This document shows, piece after piece, positions 18,356 through 26,742 of a DNA stretch of 64,000 nucleotides. Numbering within the stretch: the first letter of the stretch is position 1; the number at the start of each line of letters is the position of its first letter. The notes beneath the pieces are model-generated. The model worked only from the letters and a program-made list of their open reading frames with translations. It had not been told where the DNA came from and did not search any database. The translations under genes and the position numbers were made by a program. The stretch lies in the NCBI RefSeq assembly GCF_024609245.1, contig NZ_JANJYH010000004.1:62001-126000 (forward strand), read 5' to 3'. This stretch comes from Haloarchaeobius sp. FL176. Its GTDB lineage: Archaea > Halobacteriota > Halobacteria > Halobacteriales > Natrialbaceae.

Positions 18356-18423
18356 GCCCGGTCGACGGCACGAGGCCGACAGCCGGACGACGCCCCCATC
18401 CCACCCACCGCCACCGAAGGATT

Positions 18424-20535
18424 ATGGGCGGCGCCGAGCAGAGAGGAGGTGTGAACACCCCCGCCGACCAGGTGTCCAGAGCGGAGGCCCAGGCGCTGCT
18501 CGAACGGAGCATCGGTCCCGACGCCGAGTTCCGGCCCCAGCAGTGGGACGCCATCGACGGACTGGTCAACGAGCAGGAGCGGCTCCTGCTCGTCCAGCGC
18601 ACCGGCTGGGGCAAGAGCACGGTGTACTTCATCGCCACGAAGCTGCTCGGGGAGCGCGGCGCGGGACCGACGCTCATCGTCAGCCCCCTGCTGGCGCTGA
18701 TGCGCAACCAGATACAGGACGCGAGCGCACAGCTCGACCTCGACGCGTACACCATTCACTCGAACAACACCGACGAGTGGGACGAGGCGAAGCGGCGCGT
18801 CGTCGACGGCGACTGCGACGTCCTGCTCGTCTCGCCCGAGCGCCTCGCGAACCAGGAGTTCCGGACCGAGGTGCTCGCCGAGATGCGCGAGGCGTTCGGC
18901 CTGCTGGTCGTCGACGAGGCGCACTGCATCTCGGACTGGGGGCACGACTTCCGGCCGGACTACCGGCGCATCAAACGCATCCTGCAGGAGCTGCCGGACC
19001 ACATCCCGGTCGCGGCGACGACGGCGACGGCGAACGATCGGGTGGTCGACGACGTGACCGGACAGGTGCCCGACCTCCGGGTCGTCCGGGGCGACCTCGT
19101 GCGGGAGTCGCTGCGCATCCAGACCGTCGAGCTGGACTCCCGGGCGGACCGACTCGCCTGGCTGGCGGAGAACCTGCACGGGCTCCCGTCCTCGGGCATC
19201 GTCTACTGCCTGACCACCGACGAGGTCGAGGTCGTCGCGGCGTGGTTGAACCGGCAGGGGTTCGACGTCGAGCCCTACCACGGCGGCATGGACGGCGACC
19301 GACGGAGCGAGCTGGAGGACGCCCTCCTCGCGAACGAGGTCGACGCGCTGGTGGCGACGAACGCGCTCGGGATGGGGTTCAACAAGCCCGACCTGGGCTG
19401 GGTGGTCCACTTCCAGCGCCCGCCGAACCTCATCCGGTACTACCAGGAGATCGGGCGGGCGGGCCGCGGGCTCGACGAGGCCTTCGCCGTCTTGCTCTCG
19501 GGCGAGGCGGACGACGACATCGCCGAGTACTTCATCGAATCGGCGTTCCCGACGCCCGCGGAGTTCGACCTCGTGCTGGAGACCATCGAGGAGGCCGACG
19601 CGCCGCTGTACAAGTACGAGGTACTCCAGCGCGCGAACGTCTCGTGGAAGGTCGCGTCGAAGTGCCTGGACATCCTCCGGGTGGAGAACGCGGTGCTCCG
19701 GGTCGACGACGGCTTCGAGCGCACGACCAAGCGCTGGTCGTACGACCACGAGCGCATCGAGTCCATCACGGCCCAGCGCTACCGCGAGCTGCGGCAGATT
19801 CAGGATTTCGTCGCCACGGACGACTGCCTCACGCGGTTCGTCGACGACGTGCTCGACGGCTCGCTCGACGAACCGTGTGGGCAGTGCGCGAACTGCGCGG
19901 GCGACTTCTTCCCGCGAAGCGCGCAGGACGAGGCGCTCGTCGAGGCCGCGGTCGAGCACTACGAGGCCGAGTCGTGGAGCGAGCTCTCCCCGCGCTACTA
20001 CATCCCTCGGCGCGAGGGCGGGAAGACGAAGATCGACGAGGACCGCAAGCCGGCGGACGGCCGCGCGCTCTGTAACTACGGCGACCCCGGCCTCGGCGAG
20101 ACGGTGTGCGAGCAGTACGAACGCGAGGGGCACTACGGCGACGACGTGGTCGACGCGGCCGTCTCGCACGTCGTGGACGAGTGGGAACCCGATCCCGAAC
20201 CCGCCTGGGTGACGGCCGTGCCGTCGCTCTCGGGCGATGGCCGTGTCGAGGACCTCGCCGCCCGCATCGCGGCGCGGCTGGGCGTGCCGTACGTCCCCGC
20301 CCTCCGGAAGGTCGAGGCGACCGCACCGCCCGAGGAACTGCAGAACGCCTACCAGAAGCGCTGGGACGTCGAGGGCGTCTTCGAGGTGCAGGGGCCGATG
20401 CAGGACGGTCCCGTCCTGCTGGTGGACGAACTCGTCGACACGCGCTGGGCGCTCACCGAAGCGGGGCTGATGCTCCGTGACGCCGATAGCGGTCCGGTGT
20501 ACCCGTTCGCGCTCGCGAAGCGCACGCGGTGGTGA
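18424..20535 (+). CDS. RecQ-family helicase with C-terminal phosphoribosyltransferase-like domain
   Basis: A 703-residue superfamily 2 DNA helicase. The RecQ helicase motifs are in order: FRPQQWDAIDGL (motif 0), QRTGWGKS (Walker A), VVDEAHCISDWGHDFRPDY (motif II), AATTATAN (III), GMGFNKPDLGWVVHF and YYQEIGRAGR (VI). A zinc cluster CGQCANC follows at about residue 485. The last 110 residues form a PRTase-like fold: VTAVPSL, then VLLVDELVDTRWALTEAG, which resembles a PRPP loop with Arg where Gly/Thr is usual. Similar RecQ-PRTase fusions exist in actinobacteria. Start: ATG 18424; a GTG nine codons later is possible. Role in repair is inferred from the family. Confidence 0.88.
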   Translation: MGGAEQRGGVNTPADQVSRAEAQALLERSIGPDAEFRPQQWDAIDGLVNEQERLLLVQRTGWGKSTVYFIATKLLGERGAGPTLIVSPLLALMRNQIQDASAQLDLDAYTIHSNNTDEWDEAKRRVVDGDCDVLLVSPERLANQEFRTEVLAEMREAFGLLVVDEAHCISDWGHDFRPDYRRIKRILQELPDHIPVAATTATANDRVVDDVTGQVPDLRVVRGDLVRESLRIQTVELDSRADRLAWLAENLHGLPSSGIVYCLTTDEVEVVAAWLNRQGFDVEPYHGGMDGDRRSELEDALLANEVDALVATNALGMGFNKPDLGWVVHFQRPPNLIRYYQEIGRAGRGLDEAFAVLLSGEADDDIAEYFIESAFPTPAEFDLVLETIEEADAPLYKYEVLQRANVSWKVASKCLDILRVENAVLRVDDGFERTTKRWSYDHERIESITAQRYRELRQIQDFVATDDCLTRFVDDVLDGSLDEPCGQCANCAGDFFPRSAQDEALVEAAVEHYEAESWSELSPRYYIPRREGGKTKIDEDRKPADGRALCNYGDPGLGETVCEQYEREGHYGDDVVDAAVSHVVDEWEPDPEPAWVTAVPSLSGDGRVEDLAARIAARLGVPYVPALRKVEATAPPEELQNAYQKRWDVEGVFEVQGPMQDGPVLLVDELVDTRWALTEAGLMLRDADSGPVYPFALAKRTRW

Positions 20536-20567
20536 GCACGCCGCGGCGTTCGAGGCGCAAGAGCCAT

Positions 20568-20585
20568 ATTGACTGAACAGTCAGT
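20568..20585. promoter_or_regulatory. TetR-type operator site 1
   Basis: ATTGACTGAACAGTCAGT matches the consensus ACTGACTG-N2-CAGTCAGT (15 of 16 arm positions). It overlaps the TATA element CATATT (20565-20570) and ends 7 nt before the GTG at 20593, so a bound regulator would block the core promoter. Three further copies lie before the exporter gene. Confidence 0.75.
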
Positions 20586-20592
20586 TAGTACC

Positions 20593-20991
20593 GTGAGTCG
20601 AAACACGATTCCGCGTCCGTGGCTCGCGGCAGCGCTCGACGGCCTCGCCGTCGGCCTCGGCCACGCCTATCTCGGGCGGTGGCGCCGAGCGTTCGGCTGG
20701 CTACTCGTCTGGGCAGCCGTCGCCACGGCGGTCGTCCCGACCGTCCCGCTGTCCGGTGGGGCACTCCTGTCCGCGGACGCGCTGCTCCGATTGAGCCCGC
20801 TGGTCCTGATCTCGTCCGTCTGCGCGGCCGACGCGTACGTGCTCGCGCTCATGCGTGTCGACGCGTCGCCGGAGGCCGACAGCCCGCCCGACTGCCCGTC
20901 GTGCGGCGTGACCATCGACCCGGAGCTCGACTTCTGTCCGTGGTGCACGACCGAGTTCGAGACGGTCGAAGGCGGGGTGACCGAACGATGA
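20593..20991 (+). CDS. Membrane protein with C-terminal zinc ribbon
   Basis: A 132-residue protein. Residues about 10-90 hold two to three hydrophobic segments (LGHAYLGRWRRAFGWLLVWAAV is TM2-like/DUF-type), and the C terminus is a zinc ribbon, CPSCGVTID...FCPWCTTEF. I start at the GTG 20593 (MSRNTIPRPW), because TATA (20565-20570) sits about 25 nt upstream, giving a leaderless mRNA; the only upstream choice is a TTG inside the operator. It carries operator 1 and precedes the TetR gene by 57 nt, so it is probably a member of the same regulon. Function unknown. Confidence 0.75.
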   Translation: MSRNTIPRPWLAAALDGLAVGLGHAYLGRWRRAFGWLLVWAAVATAVVPTVPLSGGALLSADALLRLSPLVLISSVCAADAYVLALMRVDASPEADSPPDCPSCGVTIDPELDFCPWCTTEFETVEGGVTER

Positions 20992-21048
20992 CGCGGGCTG
21001 GAGCCGTTCGGAAGATACTTTCGCGCGGTCCGACGAGTTGGGTGATGT

Positions 21049-21642
21049 ATGACAGGTAGCGACGGGGAGTCCGCAGACACGAAGACGGCCATCATGGAGG
21101 CGACCTACCGGGCGCTCTGTCAGCACGGCTACGCCGATCTCACCATCCAGGACATCGCCGACGAGTTCGAGAAGTCGCGCTCCCTGCTGTTCTACCACTA
21201 CGACACGAAAGAGGAGCTGCTCGTCGACTTCCTCCGGTACCTGCTGGACTGGTTCGCTGACGACCTCTCCGCCGACGCCGACGCGGAGCCACCCGCACAG
21301 CTCCGCGGGCTGCTGGAGCGGACGCTCCCGGCGGAGCTCGACGAAGAGGCGGAGAACTTCCACGTGGCGCTCGTCGAACTACGCTCGCAGGCCCCGTACG
21401 TGGACGAGTTCCGCGAGCAGTTCACCCGGACCGACGAGTTCCTCTCCGACACCATCGCCGCGTACATCGAGGCCGGCATCGAGGCGGGCGCGTTCCGTGA
21501 CGTCGACGTCGACGAGACGGCCGCGATGCTGGTTGGACTCATCTACGGGACGATGTTCATCCGCGTCTCCACGGGTGACGAGACGTTCGCCAGGTCACTC
21601 CGGGACGCTGTCCTCGGCTACGTGGACCGGCTCGAAGCCTGA
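21049..21642 (+). CDS. TetR/AcrR family regulator
   Basis: A 197-residue TetR-type regulator. The N-terminal helix-turn-helix is typical (TKTAIMEATYRALCQHGYADLTIQDIADEFEKSRSLLFYHYDTKEELL, residues about 11-57); the rest is an alpha-helical ligand domain. It lies between operator 1 and operators 2-4, all sharing ACTGACTG-N2-CAGTCAGT, so it is the best candidate for the protein that binds them and controls the RND exporter and the zinc-ribbon membrane protein. The inducer is not known; exporter regulators of this kind usually sense an exported compound. Confidence 0.93.
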   Translation: MTGSDGESADTKTAIMEATYRALCQHGYADLTIQDIADEFEKSRSLLFYHYDTKEELLVDFLRYLLDWFADDLSADADAEPPAQLRGLLERTLPAELDEEAENFHVALVELRSQAPYVDEFREQFTRTDEFLSDTIAAYIEAGIEAGAFRDVDVDETAAMLVGLIYGTMFIRVSTGDETFARSLRDAVLGYVDRLEA

Positions 21643-21667
21643 GCTGCTCGGGAGCGAAAGGCAGGAA

Positions 21668-21693
21668 ACTGGGAGCTTGAGACGGCTCCCGGT
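21668..21693. terminator. Hairpin after the TetR gene
   Basis: ACTGGGAGC pairs with GCTCCCGGT (8 Watson-Crick pairs and one G-U in RNA) around an 8-nt loop, 25 nt after the TetR stop. No T-tract follows, so termination is only a possibility. Confidence 0.35.
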
Positions 21694-21730
21694 CGACACG
21701 TGGGGTGCGGGACGTGTCTGTCGGCGGTGA

Positions 21731-21755
21731 GCTGGCAGTGTGGTGGAGTGCCAGC
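21731..21755. repeat. Inverted repeat GCTGGCA / TGCCAGC
   Basis: A perfect 7-bp inverted repeat with an 11-nt loop, 6 nt before operator 2. It may be RNA structure or an additional protein site; nothing else supports a function. Confidence 0.4.
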
Positions 21756-21761
21756 ATGGTA

Positions 21762-21779
21762 ACTGACTGCCCAGTCAGT
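21762..21779. promoter_or_regulatory. TetR-type operator site 2
   Basis: ACTGACTG-CC-CAGTCAGT, a perfect 8-bp palindrome with a 2-nt centre, the best of the four copies. It lies about 65 bp upstream of the exporter TATA box. Confidence 0.8.
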
Positions 21780-21793
21780 ATAGAACTTCCGAT

Positions 21794-21811
21794 GTTGACT
21801 AATCAGTCAGT
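21794..21811. promoter_or_regulatory. TetR-type operator site 3
   Basis: GTTGACTA-AT-CAGTCAGT: the right arm is perfect and the left arm matches 5 of 8. The start is 32 bp from operator 2, about three helical turns. Confidence 0.65.
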
Positions 21812-21828
21812 CAGCCGGTTGCAGCACG

Positions 21829-21836
21829 TTTATATG
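21829..21836 (+). promoter_or_regulatory. TATA box of the RND exporter transcript
   Basis: TTTATATG lies 24-31 nt before the ATG at 21860 and directly abuts operator 4. The expected start site is near 21858-21860, so the 17-codon leader ORF would begin the mRNA. Confidence 0.65.
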
Positions 21837-21837
21837 G

Positions 21838-21855
21838 ACTGACTGGTTAGTCAGG
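21838..21855. promoter_or_regulatory. TetR-type operator site 4
   Basis: ACTGACTG-GT-TAGTCAGG: left arm perfect, right arm 6 of 8. It occupies the stretch between TATA and the predicted transcription start of the exporter. Confidence 0.7.
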
Positions 21856-21859
21856 GTCG

Positions 21860-21913
21860 ATGGAAACCGTCAGTACGAACCTACAGACACCACCCGACGG
21901 AGGGTGCCGATGA
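21860..21913 (+). CDS. 17-residue leader peptide ORF before the exporter
   Basis: ATG GAA ... CGA TGA encodes METVSTNLQTPPDGGCR. Its ATG lies at the expected transcription start from the TATA box at 21829-21836 (leaderless initiation), and its stop overlaps the exporter start in the ATGA arrangement (21910-21913). A GGAGGG run, a good match to the archaeal anti-Shine-Dalgarno, sits inside its end, 5 nt before the exporter ATG. So ribosomes that finish this peptide could restart on the exporter. It may be only a short untranslated leader; no protein family is recognised. Confidence 0.5.
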   Translation: METVSTNLQTPPDGGCR

Positions 21914-24900
21914 GTCGGACCGACCGGCTCGTCGGAGCGATAACCGACCACACACGCATCGTCATCGCAGTGATGCTACTCCTCACCGCCGCCTTCGGCG
22001 CCGGTGTGGTGAACCTCGACCAGTCGTCCTCGCTCGACCAGTTCCAGAGCGATACGGAGGAGTCGAAGAAGCTCTCGTACATCAACGAGAACTTCTCCAC
22101 CGGCGATCAGAACACGACGTCGGCACAACTCATCGTCCGGGACGACGACGTCCTCGACAAGGAGACGATGGTCGACGTCCTCGAACTCCAGCAGGAGTTC
22201 AGGCGGAACGGGACGATAAACGAGACGCTCGTCGAGCAGAACGCCATCGTCGGCATCCCGAACATCGTCGCGACCGCGGCCATCCAGGCCGACATCGGGG
22301 CCGAACTCCGGCGCACTAACGCCGAGTTCCAGCGGCTGAACCGGACCGTCGCCGAGGAGCGCGCTGCGCTCCAGCAGGCCGGTGCAGAGCTGGAACAGCG
22401 CGGTGCGACGCTCAACACGACGACCGAGGAGCTCCGTTCCGCGCTCGACACGCTCCGTGCGAACCCGAACGCGTCCGTGCGTACGGAGTTCGAGTCCGTC
22501 AGCTCGGCGACCACCGTCGAGTTTACTGACGAAGACTACGCGACGTTCGAGCGCGCGGCCGAGCAGCTCCGGAGTGCGGAGAACCGCAGCGCCGCCGAGG
22601 CCGCCTACCGCCTCGGGACCCAGGGCGTCCTCGCCGACCAGTTCGAGGCGCTCCAGTCCCAGCAGGAGACGCTACAGCAACGGCAGGCTGACCTCCGCGA
22701 GCAGGGCGAGGAGCTGAAGACGCTCGGTTCCGAACTCAAGTCGCTGAACGCCGAGCTACAGAACGCGAGCAACCCGACGCTCGACCGCCAGGTCGAGACG
22801 CTGCAGGCGATGAACGAGTCCGAGATCGACGACACCATCGAACTCGTCCTCGGCTCCGAGTCCGGCGGGCAGGCCTTCGCGTTCATGCCGACGTACTACG
22901 AGCCCGGCGAAACCTCCGTGAACGCGACGATGCTCGTCGTGACGCAGACGACGGCTAGCGAGGCGTCGGCCGGTGCCGCCTCTGACCGGCTCGTCGACTC
23001 GCAGCTCGCGATGGAGACGGTCGCCGCGAACGCCGACGTAGCGGCCGACGACGTCATCGTCTTCGGCACCGGGAAGATCTCCGACGAGATCAACCGGTCG
23101 ATGACCGACTCGCTGGCCATCGTCGGCCCGCTCGCGCTGCTGTTCGTCATCATCGCGCTCGCCGTCGCCTACAGGGACGTGATCGACATCCTCCTCGGCC
23201 TGGCGGGCATCGGCGTCGTGCTGACGTGGACGTTCGGTGCGATGGGCTGGCTGGGCATCTCGTTCAACCAGATCATGATCGCGGTCCCGGTGTTGCTCAT
23301 CGGGCTGTCTATCGACTACGCGATCCACATCTTCATGCGCCACCGCGAGGAGCGGCAGAACGAGAACACCCCCAGCAGCGTCTCCGGTGCGATGCGTGTC
23401 GCCCTCGCTGGCGTCGGCATCGCGCTGGTCTGGGTGACGGCGACGACCGTCATCGGGTTCCTCTCGAACCTCACGAGCCCGGTCCCGCCGATTCAGGACT
23501 TCGGCGTCGCGAGCGCCATCGGCATCAGCGCCGCGCTCGTCGTCTTCGGGCTGCTCGTGCCCGCACTGAAGATCGAGGTCGACGGCCTGCTCGAGAACCG
23601 CTTCGGCTGGGACCGCCGGAAAGAGGCCTTCGGGACCGGTGGCGGCCGGTTCAGTCAGATCCTCTCCGTCGGTGAGACCGCCGCGCGGAAGGCACCCTAC
23701 ATCGTCATCATCGCCGCCGTCCTGCTGAGCGCGGGCGGCGCCTACGGCGCGACCCAGGTGGACACCACGTTCAACCAGGAGGACTTCCTCGCGGAGGACC
23801 CGCCGGACTGGACGAAGGACCTCCCCGAGCCGTTCAAGCCCGGCGAGTACGACGCCAAGGCGAACCTCAACTACGTCAACGAGAACTTCCTTCGGCAGGA
23901 CTCGCAGGCACAACTCCTCGTCGAAGGCGACGTCGCGTCGGCCGCGACACTCGAACAGCTCCAACAGGCACAGACGACTGCAGAGGAGAGCGACAGCGGC
24001 GTCGTGCAGGTACTCTCCAACGGTGAGGCCGACATCCGCGGGCCGCTCTCGGTGATGGAGCAGGTCGCCGCGAACAACGAGACGTTCAACGCGACACTCG
24101 CGGCCGCCGACACCGACGGCGACGGCGTCCCCGAACAGAACGTCGACGCCGTGTACGCCGAGCTGTTCACCGTCGCGCCCGACCAGGCGGCCGGAGTCAT
24201 CCACCGGACCGACGGTGGCGACTACGAGGCCGTCCGGATGGTCATCTCGGTCCAGGGCACCGCGTCGATGGGCGAGACGACCGACGAGATGCGCGCCCTC
24301 GCGGCCAGCATCGAGGCCGACTCGGAGCTGACCGCGACCGCCACCGGGCAGACGATCCTGTTCGACATCGTCTCCGACCAGCTGCTCGATACGGTCATCG
24401 AGAGTCTGCTCATCACGCTCGTCGCCGTGTTCGCGTTCCTGATGTTCACCTACCGCATCACCGAGGGGAGCGCCCTCCTCGGGGCGGTGACGCTGGTGCC
24501 GGTCGTGCTCAGCGTCACGTGGATCCTCGGGACGATGTGGCTGCTCGACATCCCGTTCAACATCATGACGGGGATGATCACCAGCCTGACTGTCGGGCTG
24601 GGCGTCGCCTACAGCATCCACATCTCCGAGCGCTACAACCAGGAGCTCGAACGCGCCGACTCGATGTGGGACGCGATGGAGACGACCATCACCGGCACCG
24701 GCGGCGCGCTGCTCGGCTCGGCCGCCACCACGGTCGGCGGCTTCGGGGTGCTCAGCTTCGCCATCCTGCCGCCGCTCCAGCAGTTCGGTATCATCACCGG
24801 GCTGACGATCATCTACGCGTTCCTCGCGAGCGTGCTGGTGCTGCCGAGCCTGCTCGTCGTCTGGACGCGGTACGTCGACCCGGACATCGGCGAGTCGGAG

Positions 24901-24951
24901 TCGGAGACCGCGGCACCCGTCGGGACCACCGCACCGGAGGCGGAGGACTGA
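21910..24951 (+). CDS. RND/MMPL family exporter
   Basis: A 1013-residue RND-superfamily transporter of the MMPL/HAE type, driven by the proton or sodium gradient. It has the usual duplicated layout: TM1 at residues 12-35, a large extracytoplasmic loop (about 40-385) rich in long heptad-like helices (RLNRTVAEERAALQQAGAEL...), TM2-6 with MIAVPVLLIGLSIDYAIH, then TM7, a second loop and TM8-12 with GMITSLTVGLGVAYSIH. Start ATG 21910 is supported by GGAGGG 5 nt upstream; a GTG two codons earlier is in frame. Under control of the TetR sites upstream. The substrate is unknown: a lipid, drug or pigment are possible. Confidence 0.9.
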   Translation: MSRTDRLVGAITDHTRIVIAVMLLLTAAFGAGVVNLDQSSSLDQFQSDTEESKKLSYINENFSTGDQNTTSAQLIVRDDDVLDKETMVDVLELQQEFRRNGTINETLVEQNAIVGIPNIVATAAIQADIGAELRRTNAEFQRLNRTVAEERAALQQAGAELEQRGATLNTTTEELRSALDTLRANPNASVRTEFESVSSATTVEFTDEDYATFERAAEQLRSAENRSAAEAAYRLGTQGVLADQFEALQSQQETLQQRQADLREQGEELKTLGSELKSLNAELQNASNPTLDRQVETLQAMNESEIDDTIELVLGSESGGQAFAFMPTYYEPGETSVNATMLVVTQTTASEASAGAASDRLVDSQLAMETVAANADVAADDVIVFGTGKISDEINRSMTDSLAIVGPLALLFVIIALAVAYRDVIDILLGLAGIGVVLTWTFGAMGWLGISFNQIMIAVPVLLIGLSIDYAIHIFMRHREERQNENTPSSVSGAMRVALAGVGIALVWVTATTVIGFLSNLTSPVPPIQDFGVASAIGISAALVVFGLLVPALKIEVDGLLENRFGWDRRKEAFGTGGGRFSQILSVGETAARKAPYIVIIAAVLLSAGGAYGATQVDTTFNQEDFLAEDPPDWTKDLPEPFKPGEYDAKANLNYVNENFLRQDSQAQLLVEGDVASAATLEQLQQAQTTAEESDSGVVQVLSNGEADIRGPLSVMEQVAANNETFNATLAAADTDGDGVPEQNVDAVYAELFTVAPDQAAGVIHRTDGGDYEAVRMVISVQGTASMGETTDEMRALAASIEADSELTATATGQTILFDIVSDQLLDTVIESLLITLVAVFAFLMFTYRITEGSALLGAVTLVPVVLSVTWILGTMWLLDIPFNIMTGMITSLTVGLGVAYSIHISERYNQELERADSMWDAMETTITGTGGALLGSAATTVGGFGVLSFAILPPLQQFGIITGLTIIYAFLASVLVLPSLLVVWTRYVDPDIGESESETAAPVGTTAPEAED

Positions 24952-24955
24952 GCCG

Positions 24956-25729
24956 ATGGTGTCCGAGTCCGAGGCGGTCGACGCACTCGAACGACTCGGG
25001 CTGACCAGCTACGAGGCCGGCGTCTTCGTCGCCCTGCAGAAGCTGGGCTCGGGCACCGCCCGGGAGATTGCCAGGTGCTCCGACGTTCCCCGGTCGCAGG
25101 TGTACACCACCGCCGAGTCGCTGGAGGACCGTGGGCTCATCGAGGAGCAACACGCCACGCCCATCGAGTACCGGGCGGTCGCACCCGACGAGGCACGGGC
25201 GCGACTGTCGGACCGGCGACGTGACGACGAGCGCCGGGCGTTCGACTACCTCACCGCCGTCGAGCACTCGCTCCAGGACCAGTCGGACACGTCGGCGGAT
25301 ATCTGGACCCTCCGGGGGCGCGACAACGTGACTCGCCGGGTCGTCCAGTTGCTCGACGAGGCCGACGACCGCGTCGTCTTCGGTACCGCCTCCGTCGAAC
25401 TGTTCCCCAAGACGGTTCGGGACGTGCTCGCTGGGCTCGCCGAAGACGGCGTTCGGGTCGTCGTCGTGAGCCGTGACCCGGAGGTCCTGGCCCACGCCGA
25501 GTCGCTCCCGGGCGTGGACTCCTGGTCGCTCGACAGGTCGTACGTCACGGACATCGAGGGCGGGCGCCTGCTCACCATCGACGGGGAGGCAATCCTGCTC
25601 AGCGTGCTCGGGGCCGGCGTCGAGCAGTTCGACGAGGAGCACGCCCTCTGGAGCAGCGGCTCGCAGTTCGCGACGGCCCTGTTGCAGCTGGTCGACGGCT
25701 GGTTCGACCGGGAGCTGGCCGTGGCGTAG
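24956..25729 (+). CDS. TrmB-family transcription regulator
   Basis: A 257-residue regulator of the archaeal TrmB type: an N-terminal winged helix (EAVDALERLGLTSYEAGVFVALQKLGSGTAREIARCSDVPRSQVYTTAESLEDRGLI, residues 5-62), a short coiled segment and a phospholipase-D-like C-terminal domain (VVQLLDEADDRVVFGTASVELFP ... VRVVVVSRD). It starts 5 nt after the exporter stop, so it is probably co-transcribed and may be a second regulator of the same transport function. TrmB proteins with this domain often sense sugars, but haloarchaeal ones vary widely. Confidence 0.88.
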   Translation: MVSESEAVDALERLGLTSYEAGVFVALQKLGSGTAREIARCSDVPRSQVYTTAESLEDRGLIEEQHATPIEYRAVAPDEARARLSDRRRDDERRAFDYLTAVEHSLQDQSDTSADIWTLRGRDNVTRRVVQLLDEADDRVVFGTASVELFPKTVRDVLAGLAEDGVRVVVVSRDPEVLAHAESLPGVDSWSLDRSYVTDIEGGRLLTIDGEAILLSVLGAGVEQFDEEHALWSSGSQFATALLQLVDGWFDRELAVA

Positions 25730-25902
25730 GCCGGGGCCGAACCAGTCGTCGCGTCCGAGCACCACACCGAGCCGACCGACGACCGGCGTCCGACGCCGAA
25801 GCCGGTCGTGCTCGCGACGCGGTGGTGAGTCCGCAACGAGTGAGAGGTATCCCCGTCCCCGACCACCGAAATGTACAGGCCGGTCCGCCGCGCGGGGGAC
25901 GT

Positions 25903-26178
25903 ATGGGGAAAACTGTCGACGACCTCCGGAACGAGATCAGGGAAGCCGTCGGGCGGTACGAGCGGGTCGAATCGACGGCGTTCACCAAGGAGGCGCTCGC
26001 TGCGATCTGCGAGGCGGTGGAGTACGACATCGAGGCGGGCTCGCTCCCGTCGAAATCACGGATGCGGGCGGGAATCCGCCGGCAGGTCGGCGAGCTGCCC
26101 GAGGACGACACCGACCGCGCGGGGACCGCGTTCAGGAAGGCGGAGCTCGAGGCCATCGCGGCCGCGCTCGCGGAGTAG
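25903..26178 (+). CDS. Small acidic haloarchaeal protein of unknown function
   Basis: A 91-residue helical protein, MGKTVDDLRNEIREAVGRYE..., with a patterned central part (FTKEALAAICEAVEYD, SLPSKSRMRAGIRRQVGEL, FRKAELEAIAAAL). The repeated FTKEAL/FRKAEL elements look like two related helix pairs. No domain is recognised. The ATG fits the first conserved helix; an upstream in-frame ATG gives an Arg/Pro-rich extension that does not look coded. Confidence 0.65.
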   Translation: MGKTVDDLRNEIREAVGRYERVESTAFTKEALAAICEAVEYDIEAGSLPSKSRMRAGIRRQVGELPEDDTDRAGTAFRKAELEAIAAALAE

Positions 26179-26286
26179 CCGCCGACAGGGCCGGGGGAGC
26201 CCGACCGAGTGGCGGGTGTCGGCCCCGGTATCGACGAGACACCCTGCTGGTTCCGAGCCGACAGCAAAGCGGGGTCGTCCGGCGCG

Positions 26287-26634
26287 CTACCCGACGACCG
26301 TGGCGTCGGCGGAGGTGCCACCACGGTTGAACGACGTTATTTTCACCCGGACCACGTCGCCGACCGCCGCACCCGAGGGCACGTCCTCGGCGAAGACGAC
26401 GAACCCCTCGACCTTGCCGACCGCAACGCGCTCGCCGGAGTGGTGGTCGCTGAACTCGGTGATGCCGAACTCGACGGTGTCGCCGATGTCGACCGGTGCG
26501 TCGCGCTGCTGGGCCGACTCGTGGGCGCGCTTCGACGCGCGGGCGTCGCTGCTGCCGCGTCGCCGAAGGCCGACCACGACGGCGACGAGGAGCACGACCG
26601 CTGCCACACCGCCGGCGATGTAGAGCTGCTGCAT
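26287..26634 (-). CDS. Membrane-anchored TRAM-domain protein
   Basis: A 115-residue protein: one N-terminal TM helix (LYIAGGVAAVVLLVAVVVGLRRR), a charged linker and a TRAM domain at about residues 50-115 (VDIGDTVEFGITEFSDHHSGERVAVGKVEGFVVF ... GDVVRVKITSFNRGGTSADA). TRAM domains bind RNA. I chose the ATG at 26634 (MQQLYIAGG) because CTATATG lies about 28 nt upstream on this strand, leaving a leaderless mRNA; two ATGs further upstream are then excluded. Membrane-tethered TRAM proteins are common in haloarchaea, but their job is unknown. Confidence 0.8.
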   Translation of the reverse strand: MQQLYIAGGVAAVVLLVAVVVGLRRRGSSDARASKRAHESAQQRDAPVDIGDTVEFGITEFSDHHSGERVAVGKVEGFVVFAEDVPSGAAVGDVVRVKITSFNRGGTSADATVVG

Positions 26635-26742
26635 GGACGCGTGGTTGCCCTCGACCCGCATATAGGTTGGAGCTTCACTCCTCGGGACCGGTACGACGAG
26701 CACGAGGACGATTCGAACTGACCACCGGCGCGGACGGTCCGC

